From Pachysolen tannophilus NRRL Y-2460 (taxonomy: Eukaryota > Ascomycota > Pichiomycetes > Alaninales > Pachysolenaceae): DNA of 64,000 nt. Within the stretch, counting starts at the first letter, position 1. Every line of letters begins with the position of its first letter. This document shows positions 34,010-42,924 of this stretch, one piece after another. The DNA is taken from assembly GCA_001661245.1 (NCBI GenBank), contig KV454014.1, positions 1,118,804 to 1,182,803 on the forward strand, given 5' to 3'. The notes below the pieces were generated by a model, which was not told the origin of the DNA, made no database searches, and was given only the letters and a program-made list of their open reading frames with translations. The position numbers were made by a program, and so were the translations under genes.

Positions 34010-36610
34010 ATGACTGAATCAAATAATAATGGGGAAAGCTGTATTTTTGGGAATTCAAATAATAGATTTTCATCTTTCTCTCCACTTACAACTTTAGAGA
34101 GCGCTAAAAATGATATTGAAAATAATAGATCATCTAATAGAGAACAGGTGTATCCTTATTTATCAATGTCTCCCGCAGGCGGTAAGCTTCTAAGAGGTCC
34201 AACGTTTAGCTCCTCTATATTGTCTTCCAATGCAGTTATTTCTAATGCATCTACAGGTTTGAATAGAGATTGCTGGTCCCCACTATTTGTTGATGGTTTA
34301 GAAAAAGATTTACCTCCATATAGAACTCAAGAGGATTTAATCAATGAAATTGATTATGATGAATTTCAAAATAGAAGAAATGAAATTGAACCTCAAGAAT
34401 TGTATCATTATTTTAATAATGAAAATAATAAAAATTCAAAAAAATTATTTGGAACAAGAGAAAGAATATTTAATAATGACACTATTAGTAATGGGAATTA
34501 TAAAGTGAATGATTCACTTTCTCAATTTCAAGATGATTTCAATTCAAGAAATTTTAGTACAAGTACTTCAAAAGTATCAAATAATCATGGACTTGTTCCA
34601 ATTTTCTTGGGAGAAGAAAATAATAATTCAAGTAATACGGTATTTAAAAAGGGAAATGGTTTAATTTCAAATCACGAAGTTTCAAAACCAATTGTTTTGA
34701 GTAACAGAAATGACAAGACTAATAAAAAATCTCAAATAGAAAACAATTCAAATTATATTCCAAAACCTTCGAAACCAAGGTTTTTAAGCAAAAATCTTAA
34801 TAGATCAAAAGATGAAGAACAGGATAAAATAATTGAAAGATTTCAAAATGAATCAACCGAATATTTAAAATACATTGCAGTAATTATTTTCCAATTTTTA
34901 GTAATCATTTTAACACTTTTTTATTATATCTTGAAATTTGCAAAAGATAAAATTGTCTCAACGATTAATAACCATCAAAGTGAAAGTCAGCACACACAAA
35001 CAGAGGAATATGCTGAACAGGAAATGAAAAGAGAAAATAATATAGCTGGATTGATATCAAACTCCAGATTACTTTCTCCTTTTCCAATTGACACAAAATC
35101 ATCTTCGCCGTCTTCAAATTCTTTGAAAAGAAGACTTTTATTGAAAAAACCTAAATTTGATTTATTAGAAGCCTCACCTATTGATTCAACACCGATGAGC
35201 ATCGATACGCCTTTAAATAACAAACGGAAAACTAATTTACTGTTTATGCAAAATAGGAATTCATTCATATCCCATTCAAATGATGATCTGGAAGAAAGTT
35301 TTATTGTTAACCCTCTACGATGGAACAATGATGGTGATTACAATGATGGAGATGATAATGGAAAAGTGAAAAATCTAAACCCAAATACTTTGAAAGAAGA
35401 TGATTATGGAACACATTTCTATTTCGATGAAGTTAGAAAAGAAGATAAAAATTCTACTCCAAATATAGAATCAGATCACTACAGAAAAGTTTTCAACAAA
35501 GACGATAAGTTCAAAATACGAATTCAAGAAACAGATCAAAACCTAGTGAAAAACCAAAATGATTACAATGATAGGAACAATGAAAAAAGAACTTCCAGTA
35601 TAAGTGATTTGTTTGCGCTGACGGATAGATTCAGAAAAGCTTTTAACAATGGAGTTGAACCACAGATAATAAATGAAAAACGTTATTCTCAGGAATACCT
35701 GTTTGGATATCTTTCTTCAAAATATTCAAGTCCCACAACATTAATGGGAGAGCATTTATTGGGGGATGAAGAATTTTTAACTTACAAATCTATCATTCAA
35801 GAGAAGAGAAGAAGACAAGAATTGATCAAGGAACAAAGATTAAAAGATCAGGCAAAAGTCAAGCCTTTATCACATGATGAACAACTGGTTGTTATAAATT
35901 ACTTAAAATCAACAGACTTGAATAGAATTGTGAAAGACGATTTATTTGGAGTCAGTATCAGAGTGAGGGATTTGAAAACTCTAGAAAATGGTAGATGGTT
36001 GAACGATAATATCATTGATTGCTATTTATCATTGATTTCCGAAAGGTCAAAGAATAACCTCAAACTCCCAAAAGTTTTCTCCTTTACTACACATTTCTAC
36101 ACCACGTTATCCGAAAAAGGTTATCAATCAGTTCTGAGATGGGCAAAACGTAAGAAGGTTGAAGTTACTAAATTAGATTATATTTTTGTTCCGATAAATA
36201 CTATGAACTCTCATTGGTCATTGGCAGTCATCAATAATAAAGAGAAAAAATTTCAGTATTACAATTCGTTAAGTTATTTCGGATCAGAAGATGATAGTGA
36301 CGAGGTTCAGAAGCTGTATCAATATTCAGGAGGTTTGAAAATCTTAGAAAAATTGAGTAGTTACATGTCTAATGAGCATAAAAGGTTAAATAACGGTTAT
36401 TCCGATGTCGATTATGCAAAAGATTATACATTTTATCCTTTGATCAAATGCCCACAACAACAAAATGGTTCCGATTGTGGTGTATTTACTTGTACCTTTG
36501 TGGAGTATTTGTCAAGAGATATGGGTTTGAATTTTTCTCAAAGTGATATGCCTAATTTGAGGAGAAGAATGTGCTATGAAATTTTAAGTGAAGCTTTGAT
36601 TAATCATTGA
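34010..36610 (+). CDS. ULP1: Ulp1-like SUMO protease with a predicted membrane segment
   Basis: An 866-residue C48-family cysteine protease, expected to process SUMO precursor and remove SUMO from proteins. The first usable ATG is at 34010. The protease domain is at the C-terminus (about 630-866): WLNDNIIDCYLSLI, FVPINTMNSHW with His735, then PQQQNGSDCG with Cys823 and the oxyanion Gln six residues before it. The position that holds the triad Asp in S. cerevisiae (His514, Asp531, Cys580) is Asn752 here at the same spacing. The 600-residue N-terminal part is Asn/Ser-rich and disordered, but contains YIAVIIFQFLVIILTLFYYI at 288-307, a strong transmembrane helix that yeast Ulp1 lacks. S. cerevisiae Ulp1 has 621 residues and is held at nuclear pores. 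Confidence 0.88.
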   Translation: MTESNNNGESCIFGNSNNRFSSFSPLTTLESAKNDIENNRSSNREQVYPYLSMSPAGGKLLRGPTFSSSILSSNAVISNASTGLNRDCWSPLFVDGLEKDLPPYRTQEDLINEIDYDEFQNRRNEIEPQELYHYFNNENNKNSKKLFGTRERIFNNDTISNGNYKVNDSLSQFQDDFNSRNFSTSTSKVSNNHGLVPIFLGEENNNSSNTVFKKGNGLISNHEVSKPIVLSNRNDKTNKKSQIENNSNYIPKPSKPRFLSKNLNRSKDEEQDKIIERFQNESTEYLKYIAVIIFQFLVIILTLFYYILKFAKDKIVSTINNHQSESQHTQTEEYAEQEMKRENNIAGLISNSRLLSPFPIDTKSSSPSSNSLKRRLLLKKPKFDLLEASPIDSTPMSIDTPLNNKRKTNLLFMQNRNSFISHSNDDLEESFIVNPLRWNNDGDYNDGDDNGKVKNLNPNTLKEDDYGTHFYFDEVRKEDKNSTPNIESDHYRKVFNKDDKFKIRIQETDQNLVKNQNDYNDRNNEKRTSSISDLFALTDRFRKAFNNGVEPQIINEKRYSQEYLFGYLSSKYSSPTTLMGEHLLGDEEFLTYKSIIQEKRRRQELIKEQRLKDQAKVKPLSHDEQLVVINYLKSTDLNRIVKDDLFGVSIRVRDLKTLENGRWLNDNIIDCYLSLISERSKNNLKLPKVFSFTTHFYTTLSEKGYQSVLRWAKRKKVEVTKLDYIFVPINTMNSHWSLAVINNKEKKFQYYNSLSYFGSEDDSDEVQKLYQYSGGLKILEKLSSYMSNEHKRLNNGYSDVDYAKDYTFYPLIKCPQQQNGSDCGVFTCTFVEYLSRDMGLNFSQSDMPNLRRRMCYEILSEALINH

Positions 36611-37055
36611 AAGAAGCTTCTAGGAGTTGAATTTTTATATAGGTTTATAAATTCTTCAATATATTTAATACGGTATTTTTTTATATTTAGTATTTAACTA
36701 GTTCTTTTCAATGAAAAATAGAGAGAAATAAAAAAAAAAAAAAAAAAAGAAAATAAAACTAACTGAAAAGCAAGATATAAAAACAAGATCAATCAAAATC
36801 AAACAAACATTAACAATAAAAATACTCGATTGAAGAAACTAATAAAGTAATAAACAACAATTAGAGATAAATTGAAACAAAGGCAATATTGGTTCAAAGT
36901 ATAAAAACAAAGGTAAAAAAAAAAAAACCCTACTTTATATATGAAATAACAAATGAGATAAAAAAAATTAAATAAATGTGCGTGATAAGTGTTGACTTAT
37001 GGAACTGAATCTTAATTATTTTTAGTTTAATAAGATTTAAAAATGACGAGCTGAC
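36611..37055. other. Convergent intergenic region
   Basis: A-rich sequence between ULP1 and the mannosyltransferase, with poly(A) runs at 36730-36748 and 36916-36927. No gene seen. Confidence 0.6.
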
Positions 37056-39116
37056 TCATATATTAGTAATGTCTTGACCTAACCATAAATGTGAAATTCT
37101 TGAATATTCTTTAGCTTCGTCAGCTGTGTATTGAATGAACTTTCCTGTGGTTATATCTTTTGGGTCATTTGGTCCACCAACTTTATCGTAAGCATACCAG
37201 AAATACCCGTCGCAACCTTCTGTATATAATGGCATCCACCCCTTTGTGGGCTCATTGATTTTATTAGGGAAATCGTACATTCCATTAGGAGGAATTATAA
37301 CAGCTTCAATCTCGATAGGAGAAAGATAAAAATTTTTCAAATCATCAACTGTTTTAAATTCTTCCTTAACCAGTTCCCAATCTTCTTCCCATGTATTTTT
37401 CTTACAATTTCTCACTCCTGAATTTGTCCACAATAGTGTATGATTATCAGGTGAGACATGAGCAGGTTGGATACCTTTGATTTGATTTGCAATCTTGTAA
37501 GTGTGAGTATCAGCTTTTCCTACATTACCACAAGGGTTAACGTTAAAAGTGTAATCTTCATCTCCTGCAATCGAAAATCCTAACCAGTACAATTCTTTAT
37601 CACCGTATGAAGGAGCAGCTGTTGGGAACCAAAATTGTAATGACATAGCAGTTAATAAACCTGTTAAATGTCTTTTCTTATTCATTAAAACAACACCACT
37701 TTCCATAACATGTCTTATATTTTCTTTAAAAAAAATATTTTTTTCTAGTGTATAATCTGTAACTTGATTTATTTTAAAAGATAAAGTTTCATAAATTGAA
37801 GGCATTAGTTTTAAATATAATGCAGTATCACCAGTATGAATTTTTTCAAAATTTTCTCTATCTCTGAAAAAATAAGCACCATTTTTTTTATAACCTTCTA
37901 ATTCAAAGAAATCTGTTATTGGAACATAAGGAACAGCATCTGTATCCATTAAAACAACTTCTTCAAATGAATTAAATAATATAGCTAACCATTTGTTAAA
38001 GTAAGTAATAAATTTATCTCTATAATTACCTGGGAAACATTCGATAGCATCAACGAACCAAATTTCTTGCGGGGAATGATCAATTTTGTAATTACCAATA
38101 ATAATATCATTTCTTGCTGCATTGATTAAGCTTGCAACAACTTCATTTGATAAATCACCTTTATGTACAAATTGAATTGGTAATTGATTTCTATGATATC
38201 TTAATACTCTCATTAAATTTAAAGCTTCTTCTAATAATTGATCTCCCATACTTATTGCAATTCCTTTACCATTCATTTTATTTTGATAATTTTGTAAAAA
38301 ACAAGATTTTTGAGCATTAAATTCAATATTTGGATCAATTGGTTGTTGTGTATCTATATATTGAGACATTATTGGAATATCATTAACAATTTCTTCACCT
38401 GTCCAACGAGTAAAAGTTGGTAATTTTAAACTTAAAAATGGGAATAATCTTTCTTCCATATTTGTACATTTTTTAGTAGATAAATCATTTTGTAAATAAC
38501 ATTTTCCAAAAATTCTTATTGAAGTTACCGAATCAGTTATTGTTTCTTCAATTTTTTTATTAGCACTATATTTTTCTTCTAAAATTTTATTTATTTGACT
38601 TGGAGAAATAGTTTTAGGATCTTTACCATCTCTTTCATATTCTTCTTTTAATTGAGTTTTTATCTTTTCATAAAAAAAATTTGATTCTGTATGATATTGA
38701 TCATTTGAATATTCTAAACCACCAAGATCATAATCTGTTTTCCAATCTGGATTAGTTAAATATAATTGATTAAAATATTCGTCACATTTCAAATTTAAAG
38801 GTTGTTCAAGAAAATTATTTGCATTAATATTTGCATATTCTTTATTATTATTAAATAAATTTTGAAAATTTAATGACATTGATTTAACATTTAAATTATT
38901 TAAATATTCCCATTTTTCTCGATCTATTAAAAATTTATTTGTTAAATTAACATAATATTCATGATTAGAATAAACATAATAAATTGTAACTTGTATTAAT
39001 ATTATAACAATTAAAATTAAAACTCTTTTAAATGTTCTTGATAATCTTAAATAATTTGGTATTTTATTTTTATAGTTTCCAAGACTAACCTGAGCCGAAG
39101 CCATAACTCTATTCAC
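37056..39116 (-). CDS. Mnn1/Mnt-family alpha-mannosyltransferase
   Basis: A 686-residue type II Golgi protein with a short cytosolic N-terminus and a membrane anchor at about residues 31-49 (VLILIVIILIQVTIYYVY). The catalytic domain has the metal- and nucleotide-sugar-binding DXD motif in VVLMDTDAVPYV (near 385-396), then GVVLMNKKRH and the AHVSPDN region. This is the Mannosyl_trans3 family, which adds alpha-1,3- (or related) mannose to N- and O-linked glycans of cell-wall proteins. Which paralogue (Mnn1, Mnt2, Mnt3 or a Bmt-unrelated copy) cannot be decided by eye. Codon use is very AT-rich, especially in the N-terminal third. Confidence 0.88.
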   Translation of the reverse strand: MNRVMASAQVSLGNYKNKIPNYLRLSRTFKRVLILIVIILIQVTIYYVYSNHEYYVNLTNKFLIDREKWEYLNNLNVKSMSLNFQNLFNNNKEYANINANNFLEQPLNLKCDEYFNQLYLTNPDWKTDYDLGGLEYSNDQYHTESNFFYEKIKTQLKEEYERDGKDPKTISPSQINKILEEKYSANKKIEETITDSVTSIRIFGKCYLQNDLSTKKCTNMEERLFPFLSLKLPTFTRWTGEEIVNDIPIMSQYIDTQQPIDPNIEFNAQKSCFLQNYQNKMNGKGIAISMGDQLLEEALNLMRVLRYHRNQLPIQFVHKGDLSNEVVASLINAARNDIIIGNYKIDHSPQEIWFVDAIECFPGNYRDKFITYFNKWLAILFNSFEEVVLMDTDAVPYVPITDFFELEGYKKNGAYFFRDRENFEKIHTGDTALYLKLMPSIYETLSFKINQVTDYTLEKNIFFKENIRHVMESGVVLMNKKRHLTGLLTAMSLQFWFPTAAPSYGDKELYWLGFSIAGDEDYTFNVNPCGNVGKADTHTYKIANQIKGIQPAHVSPDNHTLLWTNSGVRNCKKNTWEEDWELVKEEFKTVDDLKNFYLSPIEIEAVIIPPNGMYDFPNKINEPTKGWMPLYTEGCDGYFWYAYDKVGGPNDPKDITTGKFIQYTADEAKEYSRISHLWLGQDITNI

Positions 39117-39826
39117 CTATTATTTCTAGAAAACTTTTACAAACAAAGTTTCCTTATTATTAACAAAACTAAAATCAGTAATCTATCAAATTGATCAATT
39201 TATCAAATGATAATAATAACAATAATAATAACTAAATGAAATTTCTATTTAGAAATTTCTTCTCTAGTATTTAAATTCTTTTCTTTTCTTTTTTTTCTTT
39301 TTTTTTTTTTTATTTTTTTTTTTCTTGTAAATATGATAATAATAATTAAAACAATTTGATTATCTTAACTATAATTTTTTATTTCTAATCAATTATTATT
39401 ATTAATACTTCATCCGATAAAAATATATATATATATAATTTAAATAATATTTGTAGCTTCAGATTTAAAATTACAACAAATTTCTATGGTAAAAATAACT
39501 ACAATTTCTCTTTTTTTAAAATTTCACTTTATTTTTTTTTTTCAACAGGTCTTTTTTTGCACGTGCATATTTCAAGTTTCTTGTTAAAATGTATACAGTT
39601 TATGCTGTAAATAACAGACAAAATTTAATTGAATTATGATAAAGAAAAAGAAAAGATGGTCTATAAATGTTTGAATAAAATGGAATCTGTAGTATTATAT
39701 AGTTATAGTTCTAAAGAAGAAAAACAAGTGATGATTTTATTTCTAATTTTTTTTTTGATCTTTTTATAAAAAAGATTCTGCACACGAGTTAGTTCCACCT
39801 TTTTTTCAATTTTTTTTTTTTTTTTT
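39117..39826. promoter_or_regulatory. Mannosyltransferase promoter and VTC 3' region, with a GCACGTGC box
   Basis: GCACGTGC at 39559-39566 is a palindromic E-box of the Pho4/Cbf1 type, about 440 bp before the mannosyltransferase start. A TA repeat at 39425-39437 and T tracts fill the rest. Confidence 0.45.
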
Positions 39827-40090
39827 CTAGAAAAGATCAACAAAACTAGAAACTTTTTGTAAGATCCATATATTGAAAGGATGGGTCAATTCATGGAAAT
39901 CGTCACCTGCAGTCATCAAGCCTAATACTGTACCATCAACTGGATCTTTATGGATAGCTTTTTTAAAACCTACAATGAAATTTACAACGAGTGCAATAAT
40001 TAGACCTGAACCAAAGACAATCGGTCCCAAGATACCATCTAGATATTTACCTGACCTTTGCTTGATAAGGCTAATTCTCTTATGCCAGAT
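39827..40090 (-). other. In-frame continuation of the VTC protein beyond a TAA stop
   Basis: Directly after the TAA at 40091-40093, in the same frame, 87 codons run to the next stop. They encode a charged loop (IWHKRISLIKQRSGKYLDG), a hydrophobic helix (GPIVFGSGLIIALVVNFIVGF) and a hydrophilic tail. This is what the third span of the VTC C-terminal domain should look like, so the stretch belongs to the gene in evolutionary terms. Whether it is translated depends on whether the stop is real. Confidence 0.7.
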
Positions 40091-42394
40091 TTAGTACCCC
40101 CAACATCCAACGAATATCGTTAACACTAGGTAGAAATATGATAAGTACCATGAAAGAGTTTGGAAATTTGAACTTTTTAAACTATTGGTTAATGCAATTG
40201 TTAAAAAAGCCATATATGTTACAACACGATCCCAACTCAATAAAGTTCTCTCATTGGCCAAATAAACTTTAGGTTCTATCTTCAATGGGCCTGATTGCCT
40301 AAGTAATTGTTTTGGCTTTGTAACACCAGGTGGTAAGATTGGTTCTGTTTCATCTTCTGATTCATCATAAGTGGTTGAATAAGTATTATTATGGTCAATG
40401 AAAAATGGTATGGATAACTTTGGCTTGTTACCCTTTGATTTTTTATTGATATTTTTCGATTTTTGTTGATCAAAACCAGAAGCAGTAGTTGTTGCATTAG
40501 CATTAGCAGCATCTGCAGAACTCGACAGGTGGGCAGCCAGTTCTTGATCTTCCTCATCACTAGACTCATGATCTTCTAAATCTAAATCACCATTATCTTG
40601 GGCATTAGGTTCATCATTCTTCTTGTTACTGTTTTCATCATTCTCCACCAATTCTTCAATATTACCCAAATATGTAGTTGAATTATTATTACCAACTTTT
40701 TGTTTTTTCAAAATTTTTAAATTTGAATTTTCTTTCTTCATTTTTTCTATGCGCATAATAGAATCTCTATATGCTTCTTCAGGTTTTTTACGAATATCAC
40801 GTTCCAAATCGGATAACCAAAATGGTAAAATATCCAAATTATCACTTTCTAAAAATAATGATGCAACACCTTGAATAAATTTACTAAAATTTGGAACTTC
40901 TCTAACCAAATGTGAATTTGTCAATTCATTAATCCATTTAAAAGTTTTAGAATTTTTATTAGATAAAATTGAATTACTAACTTTAATCTCCATAACTGCA
41001 TAAGGAAATTTTGAATATTCACCTTTGCGTAATAATGAATATGGTTCTTTTAAACCAGGTTGATCAATATCGGCACGATGCCATTGTTTTGGATCTCTTA
41101 TTGGTCTATCCTTATCAAAAGAATCTTCCCTGATAAATAAAATATCACTATCAATGATAATTCTAATTTTATCATCTCCAGGAATTTGAAATGCAGTTCT
41201 TGTATAAATTGTTCTTAAAGTTGGTTGAAGATCATTATCCTTAATAAATCTTTGCAAATGTTTAAAATCACCTTCATATTTATTCAAAATTTCTTGTGGT
41301 AAATTTCTCTTTGATAATTTTTTTGCATATCTTTCAAATGTAAATTTTTTATTTTTATTAGGTGAAGAAAAATTTAATTCATCATCATCTTGAAATCCAG
41401 TATCTGTATTATCCAGAAAGATAAAATCATTAATATATTTCTCTTTGAGACTTAATTTAACATCATTTGATTCTCCAGTATCATAATTGAAATTTTTCTG
41501 TTCAAGAATCAATTCTTGATTATCCTGTAATTTACCAGTCCATCTGATTCGAAATGAAGGAGTATTATTCAAATTTTTCAATAATTTTGAATTATACAAC
41601 TCAAATTCGTTACTATCGAAATATAACGAAGTAATGGTTGGATCATTAACAACCTCATCATAATCATCTTCAGAGTTGTTATAAATTAAAACTGGAAGAT
41701 GTCTCAAGATTGTAGTCTTAATTTCCATCAAATTATCTGGATGAACCCAAAATTTTAATACTTTAAAAGTATTATTAGCAGAACTATCAATTGTTGGAGT
41801 TGAAGATAATTTCCCACTTGTCGATAATTTTGAAACAGAATTATTTAAACTTCTAGATAAAGATTCAGATTCAAAATTTTCTCTCAAAAATTGATAAAGA
41901 ATACTTAATCTGTATAAATATGGACTATAATCTTCAGAATGGAAAGGTAAATCTTTCATTCTTACAGATAATAAAGCTTTAACCGAATATTTCTTGTGTA
42001 AACGATCATGTTTCTTAACAATTTTCAAAAATCCGGTAAAGTTTAACCTTGCAAAATGATCCAATTCTTGAGCATGAGCCAATAATTTTTCTAAATGTAA
42101 TTGAAAATCTCTTAAATCAAATTTATAATTATTATTTGATAAATAATTTTCAGAATCTTTTTCTAATTTAGAAATTTCTTCATCAAGAATCTTGTATTGT
42201 TCTTCTTGAAAATTAAATACTTTCTCCAATTCACTATCCAATTTTGCAACAAACGCACTCTCATCCTTATCTGACCATGGATTCATGCTCAAGACAACAT
42301 TCTCCTTCAACAATTTTTTCAATTGCTCATAGTCAATATAATAATCTTTCCACGGCGGGTAGATTTCATTTTGAAGCTTAACGCCAAATAACAT
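40091..42394 (-). CDS. VTC complex subunit, Vtc2/Vtc3-like; stop codon before the last membrane span
   Basis: A 767-residue frame with the VTC layout. A SPX domain (residues 1 to about 170) senses inositol pyrophosphates. A polyphosphate-polymerase-like tunnel domain follows (about 210-560, including RIRWTGKL and LSLKEKY), then an acidic Ala/Asn-rich linker. Last comes the C-terminal membrane domain starting at PKVYLANERTLLSW near residue 707. The LPPGVTKPKQLLRQSGPLKIEPK stretch and the overall length (855 with the downstream part) point to Vtc2/Vtc3 rather than catalytic Vtc4. The complex makes polyphosphate and moves it into the vacuole. As read, the protein ends at GCWGY after two spans, and the third lies in frame beyond TAA. 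A CACGTG phosphate-response box lies upstream. Confidence 0.88.
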   Translation of the reverse strand: MLFGVKLQNEIYPPWKDYYIDYEQLKKLLKENVVLSMNPWSDKDESAFVAKLDSELEKVFNFQEEQYKILDEEISKLEKDSENYLSNNNYKFDLRDFQLHLEKLLAHAQELDHFARLNFTGFLKIVKKHDRLHKKYSVKALLSVRMKDLPFHSEDYSPYLYRLSILYQFLRENFESESLSRSLNNSVSKLSTSGKLSSTPTIDSSANNTFKVLKFWVHPDNLMEIKTTILRHLPVLIYNNSEDDYDEVVNDPTITSLYFDSNEFELYNSKLLKNLNNTPSFRIRWTGKLQDNQELILEQKNFNYDTGESNDVKLSLKEKYINDFIFLDNTDTGFQDDDELNFSSPNKNKKFTFERYAKKLSKRNLPQEILNKYEGDFKHLQRFIKDNDLQPTLRTIYTRTAFQIPGDDKIRIIIDSDILFIREDSFDKDRPIRDPKQWHRADIDQPGLKEPYSLLRKGEYSKFPYAVMEIKVSNSILSNKNSKTFKWINELTNSHLVREVPNFSKFIQGVASLFLESDNLDILPFWLSDLERDIRKKPEEAYRDSIMRIEKMKKENSNLKILKKQKVGNNNSTTYLGNIEELVENDENSNKKNDEPNAQDNGDLDLEDHESSDEEDQELAAHLSSSADAANANATTTASGFDQQKSKNINKKSKGNKPKLSIPFFIDHNNTYSTTYDESEDETEPILPPGVTKPKQLLRQSGPLKIEPKVYLANERTLLSWDRVVTYMAFLTIALTNSLKSSNFQTLSWYLSYFYLVLTIFVGCWGY

Positions 42395-42924
42395 TTTTTA
42401 TAAAATTCTTAGAATTCTTTTATATGCATATACAAATACATATATATATATATATATCTGTCGGTACCTCTGATAAATACAACTATTCAAACCAACTCTT
42501 CTAGCTCTTCTAGCTCTTCTACCTGCTCTAACCGCCTTTATAGCTCTTCTACTTCTATTCCAATCTTAAGAAAAGAAGAAATAAAAGAGATGATGAAAAC
42601 ATTTCCAACCATATTAAATCGCTGCTACTAGTAAATGATTTAATGTAATTGAAGTTTGAAAAGTAGCACACGTGCGCCCGGAGAAGAATATCAAAAAAAA
42701 AATTAGAAAAATAGAAAAAACTTTTCCGCCTTGCATACAAAAAGTGGAGAAAGCTGTTCTCCAACAAGGAGAGGCAGGAAAAAAGCAAAATATTACGAAT
42801 AAAATCATTTGCTTCCGCGGAGAAGAAAAAAAAAAAAGGTTATAAGTGTAACATCTCCGCAACGGAGAAGATATTTTATATCATATACATACATACATAC
42901 ATACATATTCACTATACAATTTTT
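42395..42924. promoter_or_regulatory. VTC promoter with CACGTG and repeated CGGAGAAG
   Basis: CACGTG at 42669-42674 lies 275 bp before the VTC start; Pho4 sites of this kind control VTC genes in S. cerevisiae. CGGAGAAG occurs at 42679-42686, 42818-42825 and 42863-42870, with an inverted TCTCCG at 42854-42859. A CATA repeat (42885-42906) adjoins the IES1 3' end, and a TA repeat (42441-42457) may be the TATA region. Confidence 0.55.

Noticed and set aside
40020-40140. An intron removing the stop in the VTC gene (the TACTAA around the stop resembles a branch site)
   Set aside because: No acceptable 5' splice site lies upstream, and any such splice would delete part of the second membrane span.
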